Assembly: GCA_963700775.1 (NCBI GenBank)
Contig: CAVOYU010000003.1
Span: forward strand, 90,530 to 154,529
DNA: 64,000 bases
From: Thermohalobaculum sp963700775
GTDB taxonomy: Bacteria > Pseudomonadota > Alphaproteobacteria > Rhodobacterales > Rhodobacteraceae
Direction: 5' to 3'
Part shown: positions 37,128-46,321 of the stretch, one piece after another
Layout of the letters: every line of letters starts with the position of its first letter
Numbering within the stretch: position 1 is the stretch's first letter
Program-made: the position numbers and the translations under genes
The notes under the pieces: model-generated
What the model was told of the DNA's origin: nothing
Database searches by the model: none
The model's input: only the letters and a program-made list of their open reading frames with translations

Positions 37128-37175
37128 ATTGGGACGGGCAATGATGCGTGCGCGATCCTTGGAAGCGCGGAGGCG

Positions 37176-37193
37176 GCGCCGGCTTGCCGGCGC
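37176..37193. repeat. perfect hairpin, 8-bp stem
   Basis: GCGCCGGC and GCCGGCGC pair perfectly around a TT loop. It lies close to a second hairpin at 37221-37242, downstream of the 73-residue membrane protein gene on the minus strand. No T-run follows. Confidence 0.45.
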
Positions 37194-37220
37194 AGTCGCA
37201 TCAACCGGAAGGCGGTGGTA

Positions 37221-37242
37221 CCGCCGGGCAGGTTCCCGGCGG
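37221..37242. repeat. perfect hairpin, 8-bp stem
   Basis: CCGCCGGG and CCCGGCGG pair around a CAGGTT loop. With the hairpin at 37176-37193 it could form a transcription stop for the leftward membrane protein gene ending at 37331, but there is no poly-T tail. Confidence 0.4.
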
Positions 37243-37330
37243 CACCGGTGGCTTCTCCCGGCCGATGCCCGGACACTCAATGCGCGTCAGGTCAACCTTC
37301 GGGTGCCGGCGGATCACCGGCACCCTGCGG

Positions 37331-37552
37331 TCACTCTCCGAAGGACCCGCCGAGGGACCGTTCCAGCGCGCCATCGGTGATGCGCTCGATCATCCGGCCG
37401 CCGGCATCGAAGCTGTAGAACGCGAACAGGCCCGCCAGCCCGACGAAGGCGGCCACCGCGACCGGCTTGTCGACAGCCGTCGCCGCAGCCATGCACAGAC
37501 CCGAGGCGAACGGCGCCACATAGCGGTTCAGCACCAAGAGCACGGTAGACAT
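37331..37552 (-). CDS. 73-residue membrane protein of unknown function
   Basis: MSTVLLVLNRYVAPFASGLC and onward, with two hydrophobic segments (about 3-26 and 30-47), then a charged tail with RMIERITDGALERSLGG. A strong ribosome site GGGGGAG lies 6 bp before the ATG at 37552, the best argument that the gene is real. No family recognised. An in-frame ATG at 37582 would add 10 residues but lacks a ribosome site. Confidence 0.6.
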   Translation of the reverse strand: MSTVLLVLNRYVAPFASGLCMAAATAVDKPVAVAAFVGLAGLFAFYSFDAGGRMIERITDGALERSLGGSFGE

Positions 37553-37808
37553 CGGCAACTCCCCCACAGGAAATCCTCGCATCTTCAGGTAACCCGCTCC
37601 GCATGGCGCAATCGTGACAAATTGGAGGTGATTGCGAGGAGACCGGCCGCTTGCGCGTCGCGGGCCGCACGACAGTCCCGAACTCCGTCGGTCCCGTGTT
37701 GCCTCACCGCAGACAGGGCCGGTTCAACGCCCTTTCCCGTCAAAGGAATCGCACCCGCTCCGCCGCCCCGCTCGCAGGCACCCCGGCGCCGGTCTGGCCC
37801 GGGCGCCG

Positions 37809-37892
37809 TCAGCCCTGCAATTTATAGACGATCACCGCGATCAGCACGACCACGCCAAGCAGGAAATAGAAGTACCGACCATCGTCCTGCAT
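37809..37892 (-). CDS. 27-residue single-pass membrane microprotein
   Basis: Encodes MQDDGRYFYFLLGVVVLIAV then IVYKLQG. It has an acidic start, one transmembrane helix (about 8-24) and a basic end. GGAG lies 7 bp upstream of the ATG in a clean spacing. The size is comparable with other bacterial single-helix microproteins. It is otherwise alone in a 455-bp stretch (37553-38007) with no other gene. Function unknown; existence as a translated gene is inferred. Confidence 0.5.
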   Translation of the reverse strand: MQDDGRYFYFLLGVVVLIAVIVYKLQG

Positions 37893-38007
37893 CGTCCGTC
37901 TCCATCCATCCGACGAAATCGATCAGATGACCGGCGCTGAGCCATGGCAGTCAATGATTGAATTTCGGAGTGACTAATTTTCTGCTCGGCTCGCGCCCCA
38001 GTTTGCC

Positions 38008-39574
38008 TCAGCCCCTCATCACAAGGCCGGCTCCCCGCCATCCCACCATCATGGCGGCCGCATTGATGTTTCCTGCGACAATATTCGGAAACACCGAAGC
38101 ATCGATGACGCGGACCCCATCCACCCCTCGCACGCGCAACTTGTCGTCAACAGCACCGTCGTTACCCATGCGCGCAGTACAGCACGGATGAAAAACGGAA
38201 TAGCTCCGAGCTCTTATGTCGGCGACCATCTCGGCATCCCGTTCGACCGAGGGCCCCGGTTTCAATTCCTCAGATATAATCGCGGCCATTGAGGGGGTCG
38301 CTGCAAGTCTGCGAAGGAACTGCGCCCCATCCAGCATTTCGTCAATGTCGTGGTCAGTCCCGAGAAGATTGGGCTGTATCGCGGGAGGATCGTGCGGCGA
38401 GGCCGATCTGATTTCGACCGATCCCAAGCTAGTGGGTCGGCAGTTCGACAGACCCATCATCATGCCGGGAAATGGGTCGGGCTCGGGTGGTTTCCGCATT
38501 TTGGATGCCGCGAGTTCAAAGGAAGACGGGGTGAAATAGAGCTGCAGATTAGGGCGATTGAGGCCGGGGCACGAAAAGAAAAATCCACCTGCGTGTGTCA
38601 TGCCACAGGCCAATGGACCGCTGCGAACTCCAGAAGTACGTCAAGGCAATCCATAACCTGCGATGCAGGGGCCCGAGCTCCTGGTTGAGTGTCGGCACTC
38701 GGGTCCTGTAAACGTGATCGTAGCAAGCATGATCTTGCAGATGGCGGCCGACTGCGGCGTTGGCGGCGACAACTGCAATTCCGTGGCGCGCCAACAATTC
38801 TGGCGGCCCGATGCCTGAGAGCTGCAGAAGCTGCGGCGTATTGATAGCGCCACCTGAGACGATCACCTCCCGGCTGGCACGCGCCTCCTGCCTCTTCCCG
38901 CCCCGCAGGTATGCAACGCCGATCGCCCTGCGACCTTCGAACCGAATGGACTCGACCAACGCATCGGTTTCGATATTCAAATTGGGCCTTTTCGCAGCCG
39001 GCCTCAAGAATGCCGCTGCAGACGACATGCGCCGACCCTGGTGAATGCTCACCGGGTTGAAGCCAACACCAATCTGGTTCGGACCATTGAAATCGCGATT
39101 GACCGGCAAACCAAGGTGTTGGGCAGCGGACAGATATTTTTCGGCCAAGGGATGAGCCTGGTCTTTCATGCTGCCAATTCTGAGCCGTGCCTCGATCGTT
39201 TCAAAATCCTGTCGGACGTCATCCCAACCCCATTCGGTGCATCCAGCGGCCTTCCAATCCTCGAAATCGTCGGCGGCGCCGCGGATGTAGATCATGCCGT
39301 TGATTGAGCCCGAGCCGCCGAGCACTTTGCCACGTGGTACGTAGGTGCGCCGTCCTCCCAAGCCGGAGATCGGTTCAAACTCGTACATCCAATTTACCTT
39401 CGGATTGCGGAAATTCCTTGCATAGCCAAGCGGAACAGTAATCGAAGGGCTGCGGTCGGGCGGGCCGGCCTCAAGGAGCAGAACCTTGGTGGCAGCACTT
39501 TCGGTAAGCCGGCTGGCGACAATGGAGCCAGCCGACCCGGCACCCACGACAATGTAGTCGAAATCCGTGGCCAT
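38008..39574 (-). pseudogene. GMC-family oxidoreductase, single-base frameshift
   Basis: About 521 codons when repaired, an FAD-dependent choline dehydrogenase-like enzyme. The N-terminal part (39574-38621) has DYIVVGAGSAGSIVASRL (FAD-binding), GKVLGGSGSINGMIYIRG and SGGAINTPQLLQLSGIGP. The C-terminal part (38619-38008) in the next frame has GPLACGMTHAGGFFFSCPGL, the active-site region FHPCCTARMG and NIVAGNINAAAMM. One extra base near 38620 separates them; there is no other damage. The substrate (alcohol) is unknown. It sits in a lower-G+C stretch between small genes and an integrase remnant, suggesting transfer. Confidence 0.75.
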
Positions 39575-39593
39575 CGACTGACAAGATATCACA

Positions 39594-39725
39594 TTCGGAA
39601 GCAGCCCGCACGAGATCCAGGCGATCACCGGCCACAGGACGCTCAAGGAGGTCGAGCGCTACACCCGGGCCGCGGATCAGAAGCGCCTCGCAGGCCGGGC
39701 CATGGAGCGCCTGGCGCAGGGGTGA
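39594..39725 (+). pseudogene. tyrosine integrase, C-terminal remnant
   Basis: 43 codons of an integrase tail: SSPHEIQAITGHRTLKEVER then YTRAADQKRLAGRAMERLAQ and a stop. The motif ITGHRTLKEVERYTRAAD carries the conserved His and catalytic Tyr region of phage-type integrases. The rest of the gene is missing; upstream lies the start of the GMC gene. The tail points toward tRNA-Phe, 97 bp away, the typical integrase position at an island insertion site. Confidence 0.7.
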
Positions 39726-39822
39726 AACGGGCAAAAATGTCTCCCACTTCGAGTGGGGATGCAGAAAAGTGGGAAACTTTTGGCCGCTAAGTATTTGAAT
39801 TCTTTGAGCGTCTGGGAGGGGG

Positions 39823-39898
<76 letters not shown>

Positions 39899-40063
39899 GC
39901 CGGCGCGCGGGGCGGCTTCCCGGGGGAAGGGCTCCGGCCGTGCGCCGCGGTTTTTAGGCGAAAGGCCGGAGCCTGTCCAGACGCAAAATCCGCCGCGCCA
40001 CGCCGCGGCCCGCCTGCGTACCGGCCGTCCGGCAGCCCATCCTCCGCCGCAACCCCCGCTCTG

Positions 40064-40537
40064 CTATGAGCCCGCCGCCCGGGCCGCGATCGCAGCGAAG
40101 ATAATGTCGAGTTCCCGGCCGAGCGCCGCGAGTTCCTCTCCGCCCTCGTCCAGATAGGGCGCGAAGACCATGCTCGGCGTCTTGTAGCTGAGCGTCGCGG
40201 TGCCGTCCGGGTTCTCGGTCACGTAGAAGCGGATCGGCGCCTCGATCATCGCCGCCGTGCTGGCGGCCAGAGCCCGCACCGCGAAGTCGTTGCGGTAGAC
40301 CCCGACAACCCGGTTGCCGGGGATGGTGATGCCACGGCTCTTCGCCGCCTCGGTCGGGCCGGCCTCGGTCACCAGGAACATGCCCTCCGCCTTCACCGCC
40401 TCCCTCAGCCGAGCCAGCAGGTCGGCATAGTCGAAACCGGTGTCCTGCACCGCCCAGCCGGGCCTCGGCGTCACCTCGCCCGCATGGGCCGGGGCCGCTG
40501 CCAGCAGCGCGGCCAGCACGATCGCAGAGTATCTCAT
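40064..40537 (-). CDS. secreted DUF302 protein
   Basis: 157 residues with a signal peptide (about 1-20, ending AHA). The DUF302 core shows DYADLLARLREAVKAEGMFL, GNRVVGVYRNDFAVRAL and IEAPIRFYVTENPDGT. DUF302 proteins are small alpha-beta proteins of unknown function, often beside sulfur or metal transporters. It starts 20 bp after the YeeE/YedE transporter gene on the same strand, so they are probably one operon. GGGAG lies 8 bp upstream of the ATG. Confidence 0.8.
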   Translation of the reverse strand: MRYSAIVLAALLAAAPAHAGEVTPRPGWAVQDTGFDYADLLARLREAVKAEGMFLVTEAGPTEAAKSRGITIPGNRVVGVYRNDFAVRALAASTAAMIEAPIRFYVTENPDGTATLSYKTPSMVFAPYLDEGGEELAALGRELDIIFAAIAARAAGS

Positions 40538-40557
40538 CTCGGGTTCTCCCTTCCTCT

Positions 40558-41761
40558 TCAGGCCGTCGCTCCCTGGCGGGAGAGCGGCGGATCCATCTCC
40601 AGGGCCGTTCGCAGCCGCACCCCCAGCAGACTGCCGGCAAAGCCCCAGACCAGCCACCACCAGCCATGCAGCGAGCCGGAGACGATGCCACCCAGGAACG
40701 CCCCGATGTTGCAGCCATAGGCAAGCCGGGCGCCGTAGCCCATCAGCAGTCCGCCCAGCGCCGCGGTGGCAAGGTCGCGCCCCGACAGCCGCCAGACCGG
40801 CTCGAAGCGCCCGGCGGCACCGGCGGCGGCCATGGCGCCGAGCACGATGCCGAAATTCATCACCGAGGTGCGGTCGGCGAAGACGCTGGCGGCAAGCTGC
40901 TCGCCGCGCCAGCCCTGCCAGTAGGGCCAGTCCGCCACCCCCGCCCCGGCCGCATCAAGGATCTTCGCGCCCCAAAGCGCAAAACCCGCGGTGATGCCCC
41001 AGGGCCGCTGGAACAGCAGGAAGCAGCCGATCCCGACCAGCGCCAGCACCAAGTGCCCCGAGCGCGTGCGACCAGGGCCCCCGCAGCAGCGAGCCGGTGG
41101 CCCGCCCGGGCTCGAGCCCGCCATGGGCGTGGCGCTCCAGCGCCGCCGAGCCGAGCCAGATCGCCGCCGCCAGCCCCAGCATCAGCGCCAGCGCGCCGAG
41201 CGGCCCGAACACCGCGATCAGCGAGGTGCCCGGCAGGTTCGGGATCCCGGTCAGCTCCGGCAACCGCTCCCAGAGGCCCGGCATATGCGCCGTCGCCCAG
41301 ACCGAGCCGAGGATGAAGAAGGCCAGCGTCACCACCATCCGGGTCGAGCCACCACCGACCGTGAACAGCGTGCCCGAGCCGCAACCGCCGCCGAGCTGCA
41401 TCCCGATCCCGAAGGCGAAGGCGCCGAGCGCGGTCGCCAGGCCCATCGGCAGGATCACCGGATACATCCGCCAGCCGGTCGCGTCCTGGTAGCCGATCAG
41501 CAGATAGGTCACCGCGCAGGTCAGCCCGATCAGCAGCATCTGCGCCCTGAGGCCGGCGCCGCGCCGCTCGCGCACCATCCGCCGCCAGGCGAAGGTGAAA
41601 CCGAAGGCCGCATGGTAGAGCCCCCAGCCCGCCAGCCCGCCCAGCAACGCGCCCAGGAAATATCTGAACCCGTCGCCGCCGAAGCCGCCCCGCGCGGCGA
41701 ATGCGGCCCCGCCGACGCCCAGAAGCGCGGCCATCGCGGCGGCAAGCGGGATCGGCTGCAT
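40558..41761 (-). pseudogene. YeeE/YedE family transporter, single-base frameshift
   Basis: About 400 codons when repaired, a multi-pass membrane protein of the DUF395 family, which includes the thiosulfate transporter TsuA and other sulfur or selenium uptake proteins. Hallmark Cys motifs are present: GGGCGSGTLFTVGGGS in the first half and RLAYGCNIGAFLGGI in the second. The two halves are in different frames; one extra base between 41060 and 41075 (in GTGCGACCAGGG) explains it. It is followed 20 bp later by a DUF302 gene and is divergent from the TPR protein gene. Confidence 0.75.
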
Positions 41762-41971
41762 GAAACACTCCGTGTCGTCCTGCCGCCTTCTCGGGCCGGA
41801 ATCGCCCGGCCGGGGCTCAGGTTTCGTAATAATCACGGTTTTCCGCCCGGCCTTTCATCTCGGCCGGTCACAACTGGGTGAAGGGCCATCGGCAGAGCGA
41901 ATTCCCGGCCGCATCTTATGGCCGCAACAGGGCCGCACCGCAAACGCCCGCGCCTCAACAGGGTAGTCCAC

Positions 41972-43324
41972 ATGCCGACGACCGACGCCTCCGGCCTGTC
42001 CGTCACGCTTGCCGATCCCGCGGCAGGCGCCGCCTGGGCGCGCACCGTCAGCGCCTTTCTCGCCCATTCCGCCGAGACGCCCCGGCATCTCGGCGAGACC
42101 TTGACCCGCGCCCCGGACTTCGCTCTCGGCTGGGCGGCGAGGGGTCTCTTCTACCTGCTGCTCGGCCGCCCGGAGCTGAGGCCGGCCGCGGCCGCGGCGC
42201 TGGCGGAGGCGCGGGCGGCCGCCGCCGGCGCGACCGCGCGCGAGCGGAGCTATGCGGATGCGCTCGCCGCCTATCTCGGCGGCCGGCTCCGGCAGGCGGC
42301 GGCAACGCTCGATGCGGTGCTGGAGCGGCACCCGGAGGATGCGCTGGCGATGAAGCTGGTGCAGGCGATCCGCTTCGTGCTCGGCGACCGGCGGGGGATG
42401 CTGCGCTCGGTGGCCACCGTCATCGACCGTTACGGACCGGACCATCCCCATCGTGGCTATGCCCTCGGTTGCCTCGCCTTCGCGCTGGAGGAGAACCGGG
42501 CCTATGGCGAGGCCGATCGCTGCGGGCGCGAGGGCCTCGAACTGGCGCCCGACGACGCCTGGGGTCTCCATGCCGTCGCCCATGTCTACGACATGACCGG
42601 GCGCGCCGGACCCGGCATCGCGTGGCTCGCGCCGCAGGAGCACCGCTGGGCGCATTGCAACAATTTCGGCACCCATGTCTGGTGGCACCTGGCGCTGTTC
42701 CACCTCGACCGCGGCGATCATGCGCGCGTGCTCGAGCTCTATGACGGCAAGATCCGGGCCGAGCACACCGACGACTACCGCGACATATCGAACGGCGCCG
42801 CGATGCTGGTGCGCCTCGAGCTCGAGGGCGTCGATGTGGGGGGGCGCTGGGACGAGCTGGCGGCGCTGGCCGCGGGCCGCGTCGAGGACGGGGCGGTCGT
42901 CTTCGCCGACCTCCACTACCTGCTGTCGCTCCACGGCGGCGAGCGCGACGCCGAGGCCGCCGCGCTGGTCGAGCGCATCGCCCGCGACGCCCGGCGCCGC
43001 GATCACGACATGCACGAGGTGGCGGCGGTCGCCGGCCTGCCCGCCGCCCAGGGCCTTGCGGCCTTCAGGGCCGGGAACTATGACCTCGCCTTCGAGCGGC
43101 TGAGCCAGTCGCGCCCGCATCTGCAACGCATCGGTGGCAGCCATGCCCAGCGCGATGTATTCTCGCGCCTGCTGATCGAGGCGGCGATCCGGGCCGGGCG
43201 CTGGTGCGAGGCCGAGGACGAGCTCTGCTCCCGCGCCCGCCGCCGCGGCGCCGAGGACGGCTTCACCGCACGCCGGCGCGCGGCCATTGCGAGACTGCGT
43301 TGTGCCGGGCTGGCGGCGGAATGA
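41972..43324 (+). CDS. TTC38-like tetratricopeptide repeat protein
   Basis: 450 residues, helical throughout. The protein resembles human TTC38 and its bacterial homologues, with ARERSYADALAAYLGGRLRQ, HPEDALAMKLVQ, AVAHVYDMTGRAGPGIAWL and NNFGTHVWWHLALFHLD as typical conserved blocks. Function unknown in bacteria; TPR proteins usually mediate protein contacts. The ATG at 41972 gives the usual length. It lies upstream of opgC in the same direction with a 27-bp gap, so it may be co-transcribed. Confidence 0.8.
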   Translation: MPTTDASGLSVTLADPAAGAAWARTVSAFLAHSAETPRHLGETLTRAPDFALGWAARGLFYLLLGRPELRPAAAAALAEARAAAAGATARERSYADALAAYLGGRLRQAAATLDAVLERHPEDALAMKLVQAIRFVLGDRRGMLRSVATVIDRYGPDHPHRGYALGCLAFALEENRAYGEADRCGREGLELAPDDAWGLHAVAHVYDMTGRAGPGIAWLAPQEHRWAHCNNFGTHVWWHLALFHLDRGDHARVLELYDGKIRAEHTDDYRDISNGAAMLVRLELEGVDVGGRWDELAALAAGRVEDGAVVFADLHYLLSLHGGERDAEAAALVERIARDARRRDHDMHEVAAVAGLPAAQGLAAFRAGNYDLAFERLSQSRPHLQRIGGSHAQRDVFSRLLIEAAIRAGRWCEAEDELCSRARRRGAEDGFTARRRAAIARLRCAGLAAE

Positions 43325-43351
43325 CCGGCCCGATGCGTTGGATGGTGTAGG

Positions 43352-44971
43352 ATGACCGCCATGATCCCTGCCCAGCCCCACAGCGGGGCCAGTCATACGC
43401 CCGCTCACACGGTCCCGCGGCAGCGAGACCCGCGGCTGGATTTCTTCCGCGGAATTGCGATGTTCATCATCCTGCTGGCGCATACGCCGGGGAACCCCTG
43501 GACCCTCTGGATCCCGGCCAGGTTCGGTTTTTCGGACGCGACCGAGATCTTCGTCTTCTGCTCGGGCATGGCCTCCGCAATCGCTTTCGGCGCCGTGTTT
43601 GCCAAGCGCGGCTGGCTGCTCGGCGCGGCGCGCATAGCGTTCCGTGTCTGGCAGGTCTACTGGGCTCATATCGGCGTCTTTCTGACGACCGCGATGCTGA
43701 GCTTTGCGATCGACCATTACGGCATCGGCCTGCCCGGCACGACCTATGTGCACGATCCTTATGTGGTGCCGTTCTTCGAAGACACCGGCAAGGCGATGCT
43801 GGGCCTGCTGACGCTGACCTACGTGCCCGGCATGTTCGACATCCTGCCGATGTATCTGGTGATCCTGGCCATGGTGCCCGTGGTCATGGCGCTGCACCGG
43901 GCCGGCGGGATCTGGGCGGTCCTCGGCTTCGTCGGACTCGTCTGGGCGGCGGCGAACCTCGCCGGCTATGCCTATATGGGCTATCCGGACAGCGATGCGC
44001 CCGGCTGGCTGATCGACCTCGGCAGCCGCCTTTCCTGGATGATGCTGCCTTCGAACCCGTTCGGCGAGGGAACCTGGTTCTTCAACCCCTTCGCCTGGCA
44101 GCTGGTGTTCTTCACCGGCTTCATCTTCGGCATGCGCTGGCTCCCCGCCCCGCCGGGCAGCCGCCGGCTGGTGATCGCCGCGGCGGTGTATGTGCTGCTG
44201 GTGGTGCCCTTTGCCTGGTTCAAGATCCACCAGGGCTTCTACATACCCGAGAACTCGGCCCTGCATCTCTGGATCGTCGACACCCGGATGGCATACGAGC
44301 CGGTCTGGTGGAAAAGCTGGATCGGCGCCTTCCGCTTCCTGCATTTCCTCGCGCTGGCATACCTCGCCTGGGTCGCGGTCGGCCCCAGGGGAGTGCGGCT
44401 GAGCGAGGGATTCACCCCACCCCGGGCGGCGGGCGCATGGGTGCTCGCGCTGGCGGCTGCGGTGGCGCTGGTCACCATTCCCTACAGCTACATCGACCAG
44501 ATCAAGGCGCTGAGCCCGGCGCTCGACCGTTGGTTCTACGAGAACATCCCGCTGGTGCACGGCAACCGGATCGGGCTGATCCAGATCGTGCACGGCATCG
44601 CCCTGATCGTGATCGCCTGGAGCCTTGTCGGGCCTCGCGCGCGCGAGTGGATCTCGCACGACCTGGTGCGCAGGGCGGTGCCGGTGATCCGCAAGGTCGG
44701 CACCCAGTCCCTGGCGGTGTTCATGGTCTCGGTCGTGCTCGCCCGGTTCAACGGCTGGGTGCTCGACGTGATCGGCCGCGACGTCTGGACCGTGGCGGCA
44801 GTCAACCTGTGCGGTTTTGGCGTTCTGATTGCCGTGGCCTACATGGTCTCCTGGTTCAAGAGCCAGCCCTGGCGCGGAGCGGCCCCCGCCCGCGCGGCGG
44901 CCGAGGTTCCGGCGCAGGCCGGTGCTGCCGACGGGCGCGGCAGGCCGCGCCTCGCGGCGATGCGGGCCTGA
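43352..44971 (+). CDS. opgC: OpgC-type membrane acyltransferase (periplasmic glucan succinylation)
   Basis: 539-residue membrane protein with about ten helices. The OpgC signature LDFFRGIAMFIILLAHTPGN starts at about residue 28, followed by FVFCSGMASAIAFG and the periplasmic loop. OpgC adds succinyl groups to osmoregulated periplasmic glucans. The OpgH polymerase lies about 4.7 kb downstream; no opgG is seen in the window. A RibD-like reductase gene starts 25 bp after its stop. The Ala-rich C-terminal tail (about 510-539) looks disordered. Confidence 0.85.
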   Translation: MTAMIPAQPHSGASHTPAHTVPRQRDPRLDFFRGIAMFIILLAHTPGNPWTLWIPARFGFSDATEIFVFCSGMASAIAFGAVFAKRGWLLGAARIAFRVWQVYWAHIGVFLTTAMLSFAIDHYGIGLPGTTYVHDPYVVPFFEDTGKAMLGLLTLTYVPGMFDILPMYLVILAMVPVVMALHRAGGIWAVLGFVGLVWAAANLAGYAYMGYPDSDAPGWLIDLGSRLSWMMLPSNPFGEGTWFFNPFAWQLVFFTGFIFGMRWLPAPPGSRRLVIAAAVYVLLVVPFAWFKIHQGFYIPENSALHLWIVDTRMAYEPVWWKSWIGAFRFLHFLALAYLAWVAVGPRGVRLSEGFTPPRAAGAWVLALAAAVALVTIPYSYIDQIKALSPALDRWFYENIPLVHGNRIGLIQIVHGIALIVIAWSLVGPRAREWISHDLVRRAVPVIRKVGTQSLAVFMVSVVLARFNGWVLDVIGRDVWTVAAVNLCGFGVLIAVAYMVSWFKSQPWRGAAPARAAAEVPAQAGAADGRGRPRLAAMRA

Positions 44972-44996
44972 GAGACGGGGAGCGAGGGAGAGAGCC

Positions 44997-45734
44997 GTGT
45001 TCGTTCAGGCAAGCCCCAGCGCGGCGAAGTCCCGCGCCATGGAGTACGACCCGGAGACGGCGCTGACGCGGCTGCGGCGGCACCGTGGTAAGGGATCCTA
45101 CGTCATCGGCCAGCTCGGCCAGTCGCTCGACGGGCGCATTGCCACGCCGACCGGAGCCTCGAAATACATCAACGGCCACGAGGCGCTGCGCCACCTGCAC
45201 CGGATCCGCGCCCGGGTCGACGCGGTGCTGATCGGGGTCGGCACCGCCATCGCCGACGACCCGCAGCTTACCACCCGCCATGTGGAGGGCCCGAGCCCCG
45301 TCCGGGTGGTGATCGACCCGCACGGCCGGCTGCCCGCATCCACCGCGATGCTGCATGACGGCGCAACACCGGTGCTGGTGATCACCTGCGAGGGCCGGAG
45401 CGTGCCCGGGGGGGCCGAGCGGCTCGTCCTGCCCTGCGACGGCACCGGCCATATCCCGCCCGCGACCATCATCGATGCCCTCGCCCATCGCAGCCTGCGC
45501 CGGCTCCTGATCGAGGGCGGCGCCGAGACTCTGGCGCGCTTCCTCAATGCCGCGGCGATCGACGAGCTGCACCTGATGGTGGCCCCGATCGTGCTCGGCT
45601 CCGGCAAGACCGGGCTGAACCTTGCGCCGATCAGAGAGGTCGACGAGGCGATGCGGCCGCTCGTCAGGACCATGCGATTCCCCGACGGCGATATGCTATG
45701 CATGTGTGACCTGCAGATGTCCGACGCGGCCTGA
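44997..45734 (+). CDS. RibD C-terminal-type reductase (dihydrofolate reductase fold)
   Basis: 245 residues with the RibD reductase core: GSYVIGQLGQSLDGRIATP, DAVLIGVGTAIADDPQLTTR, PVRVVIDPHGRLP and LLIEGGAETLARFLNA. There is no deaminase domain. The protein probably reduces a pyrimidine, pteridine or ribitylated ring with NADPH. Riboflavin genes are not adjacent; a pterin-related operon lies nearby. The GTG at 44997 is preferred because GGGAGAGA precedes it; an ATG at 45042 is an alternative. Confidence 0.82.
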   Translation: MFVQASPSAAKSRAMEYDPETALTRLRRHRGKGSYVIGQLGQSLDGRIATPTGASKYINGHEALRHLHRIRARVDAVLIGVGTAIADDPQLTTRHVEGPSPVRVVIDPHGRLPASTAMLHDGATPVLVITCEGRSVPGGAERLVLPCDGTGHIPPATIIDALAHRSLRRLLIEGGAETLARFLNAAAIDELHLMVAPIVLGSGKTGLNLAPIREVDEAMRPLVRTMRFPDGDMLCMCDLQMSDAA

Positions 45735-45760
45735 GCCGCGTCCGGCCAAAGGAACGCGCG

Positions 45761-46315
45761 ATGTATGGCTATCCCCGCTATTCCCTGATCCAGCGCATCA
45801 TCCACTGGCTCGTCGCCGTACTCGCGATCGGCGCGGTCGCCCTGGGTCTGACGCTCGGTTTCCTCGGCTACGAGGGCGCGGTCGCCCGCTTCGGCAACGA
45901 GACCACCAACCTGATCTACAAGTACCACAAGACCTGCGGCGTGCTTCTGCTGGGGCTGATGACGCTCCGGCTGTTCCTGAAGCTGGTGCTGGTGCAGCCC
46001 GAATACGACCCGCCGCTGCCGCCGGCGCAGCGGATCGTCTCGCAGGCGGTGCACGGCATGCTCTACATCCTGGTTCTGGCCCAGGCTGCGCTCGGCTGGG
46101 CTGCCACCGCGGCAGGCGGCTATCCGGTCGAGTTCTTCAAGTCGGTCATGCCGCCGGTCCTCGGCAAGGACCCGGCACTGTCCGAGCGGCTCTACGCCCT
46201 GCACGGCCTGGTCGGCTTCGCCCTGACGGCGCTGATCCTCCTGCACATCTCGGCCGCACTGATGCACTGGCTGGTGAAGCGCGACACGGTGATGTACCGC
46301 ATCAGCCTGTTCTGA
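45761..46315 (+). CDS. cytochrome b561
   Basis: 184-residue four-helix membrane cytochrome. Histidines placed as heme ligands are seen in IIHWLVAV, YKYHKTCG, VHGMLYI, LHGLVGFA and LHISAALMHW. It passes electrons between the membrane and a soluble or periplasmic partner. It follows the RibD-type reductase by 26 bp, so a redox link with that enzyme is possible but inferred. Its last codons face the convergent methyltransferase gene, 6 bp away. Confidence 0.87.
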   Translation: MYGYPRYSLIQRIIHWLVAVLAIGAVALGLTLGFLGYEGAVARFGNETTNLIYKYHKTCGVLLLGLMTLRLFLKLVLVQPEYDPPLPPAQRIVSQAVHGMLYILVLAQAALGWAATAAGGYPVEFFKSVMPPVLGKDPALSERLYALHGLVGFALTALILLHISAALMHWLVKRDTVMYRISLF

Positions 46316-46321
46316 GACGGC

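Larger units (their letters stand above)
36979..37330. other. 352-bp intergenic region with three DNA dyads
   Basis: No protein-coding gene supported. A+T-rich promoter-like DNA at 37000-37055 (upstream of the secreted protein) is followed by three perfect dyads at 37114-37127, 37176-37193 and 37221-37242. Open frames here have no ribosome site. Confidence 0.4.

Noticed and set aside
41855..44659. A 934-codon minus-strand open frame
   Set aside because: Antisense of the TTC38-like gene and opgC; His-, Asp- and Gly-rich composition typical of shadow frames.
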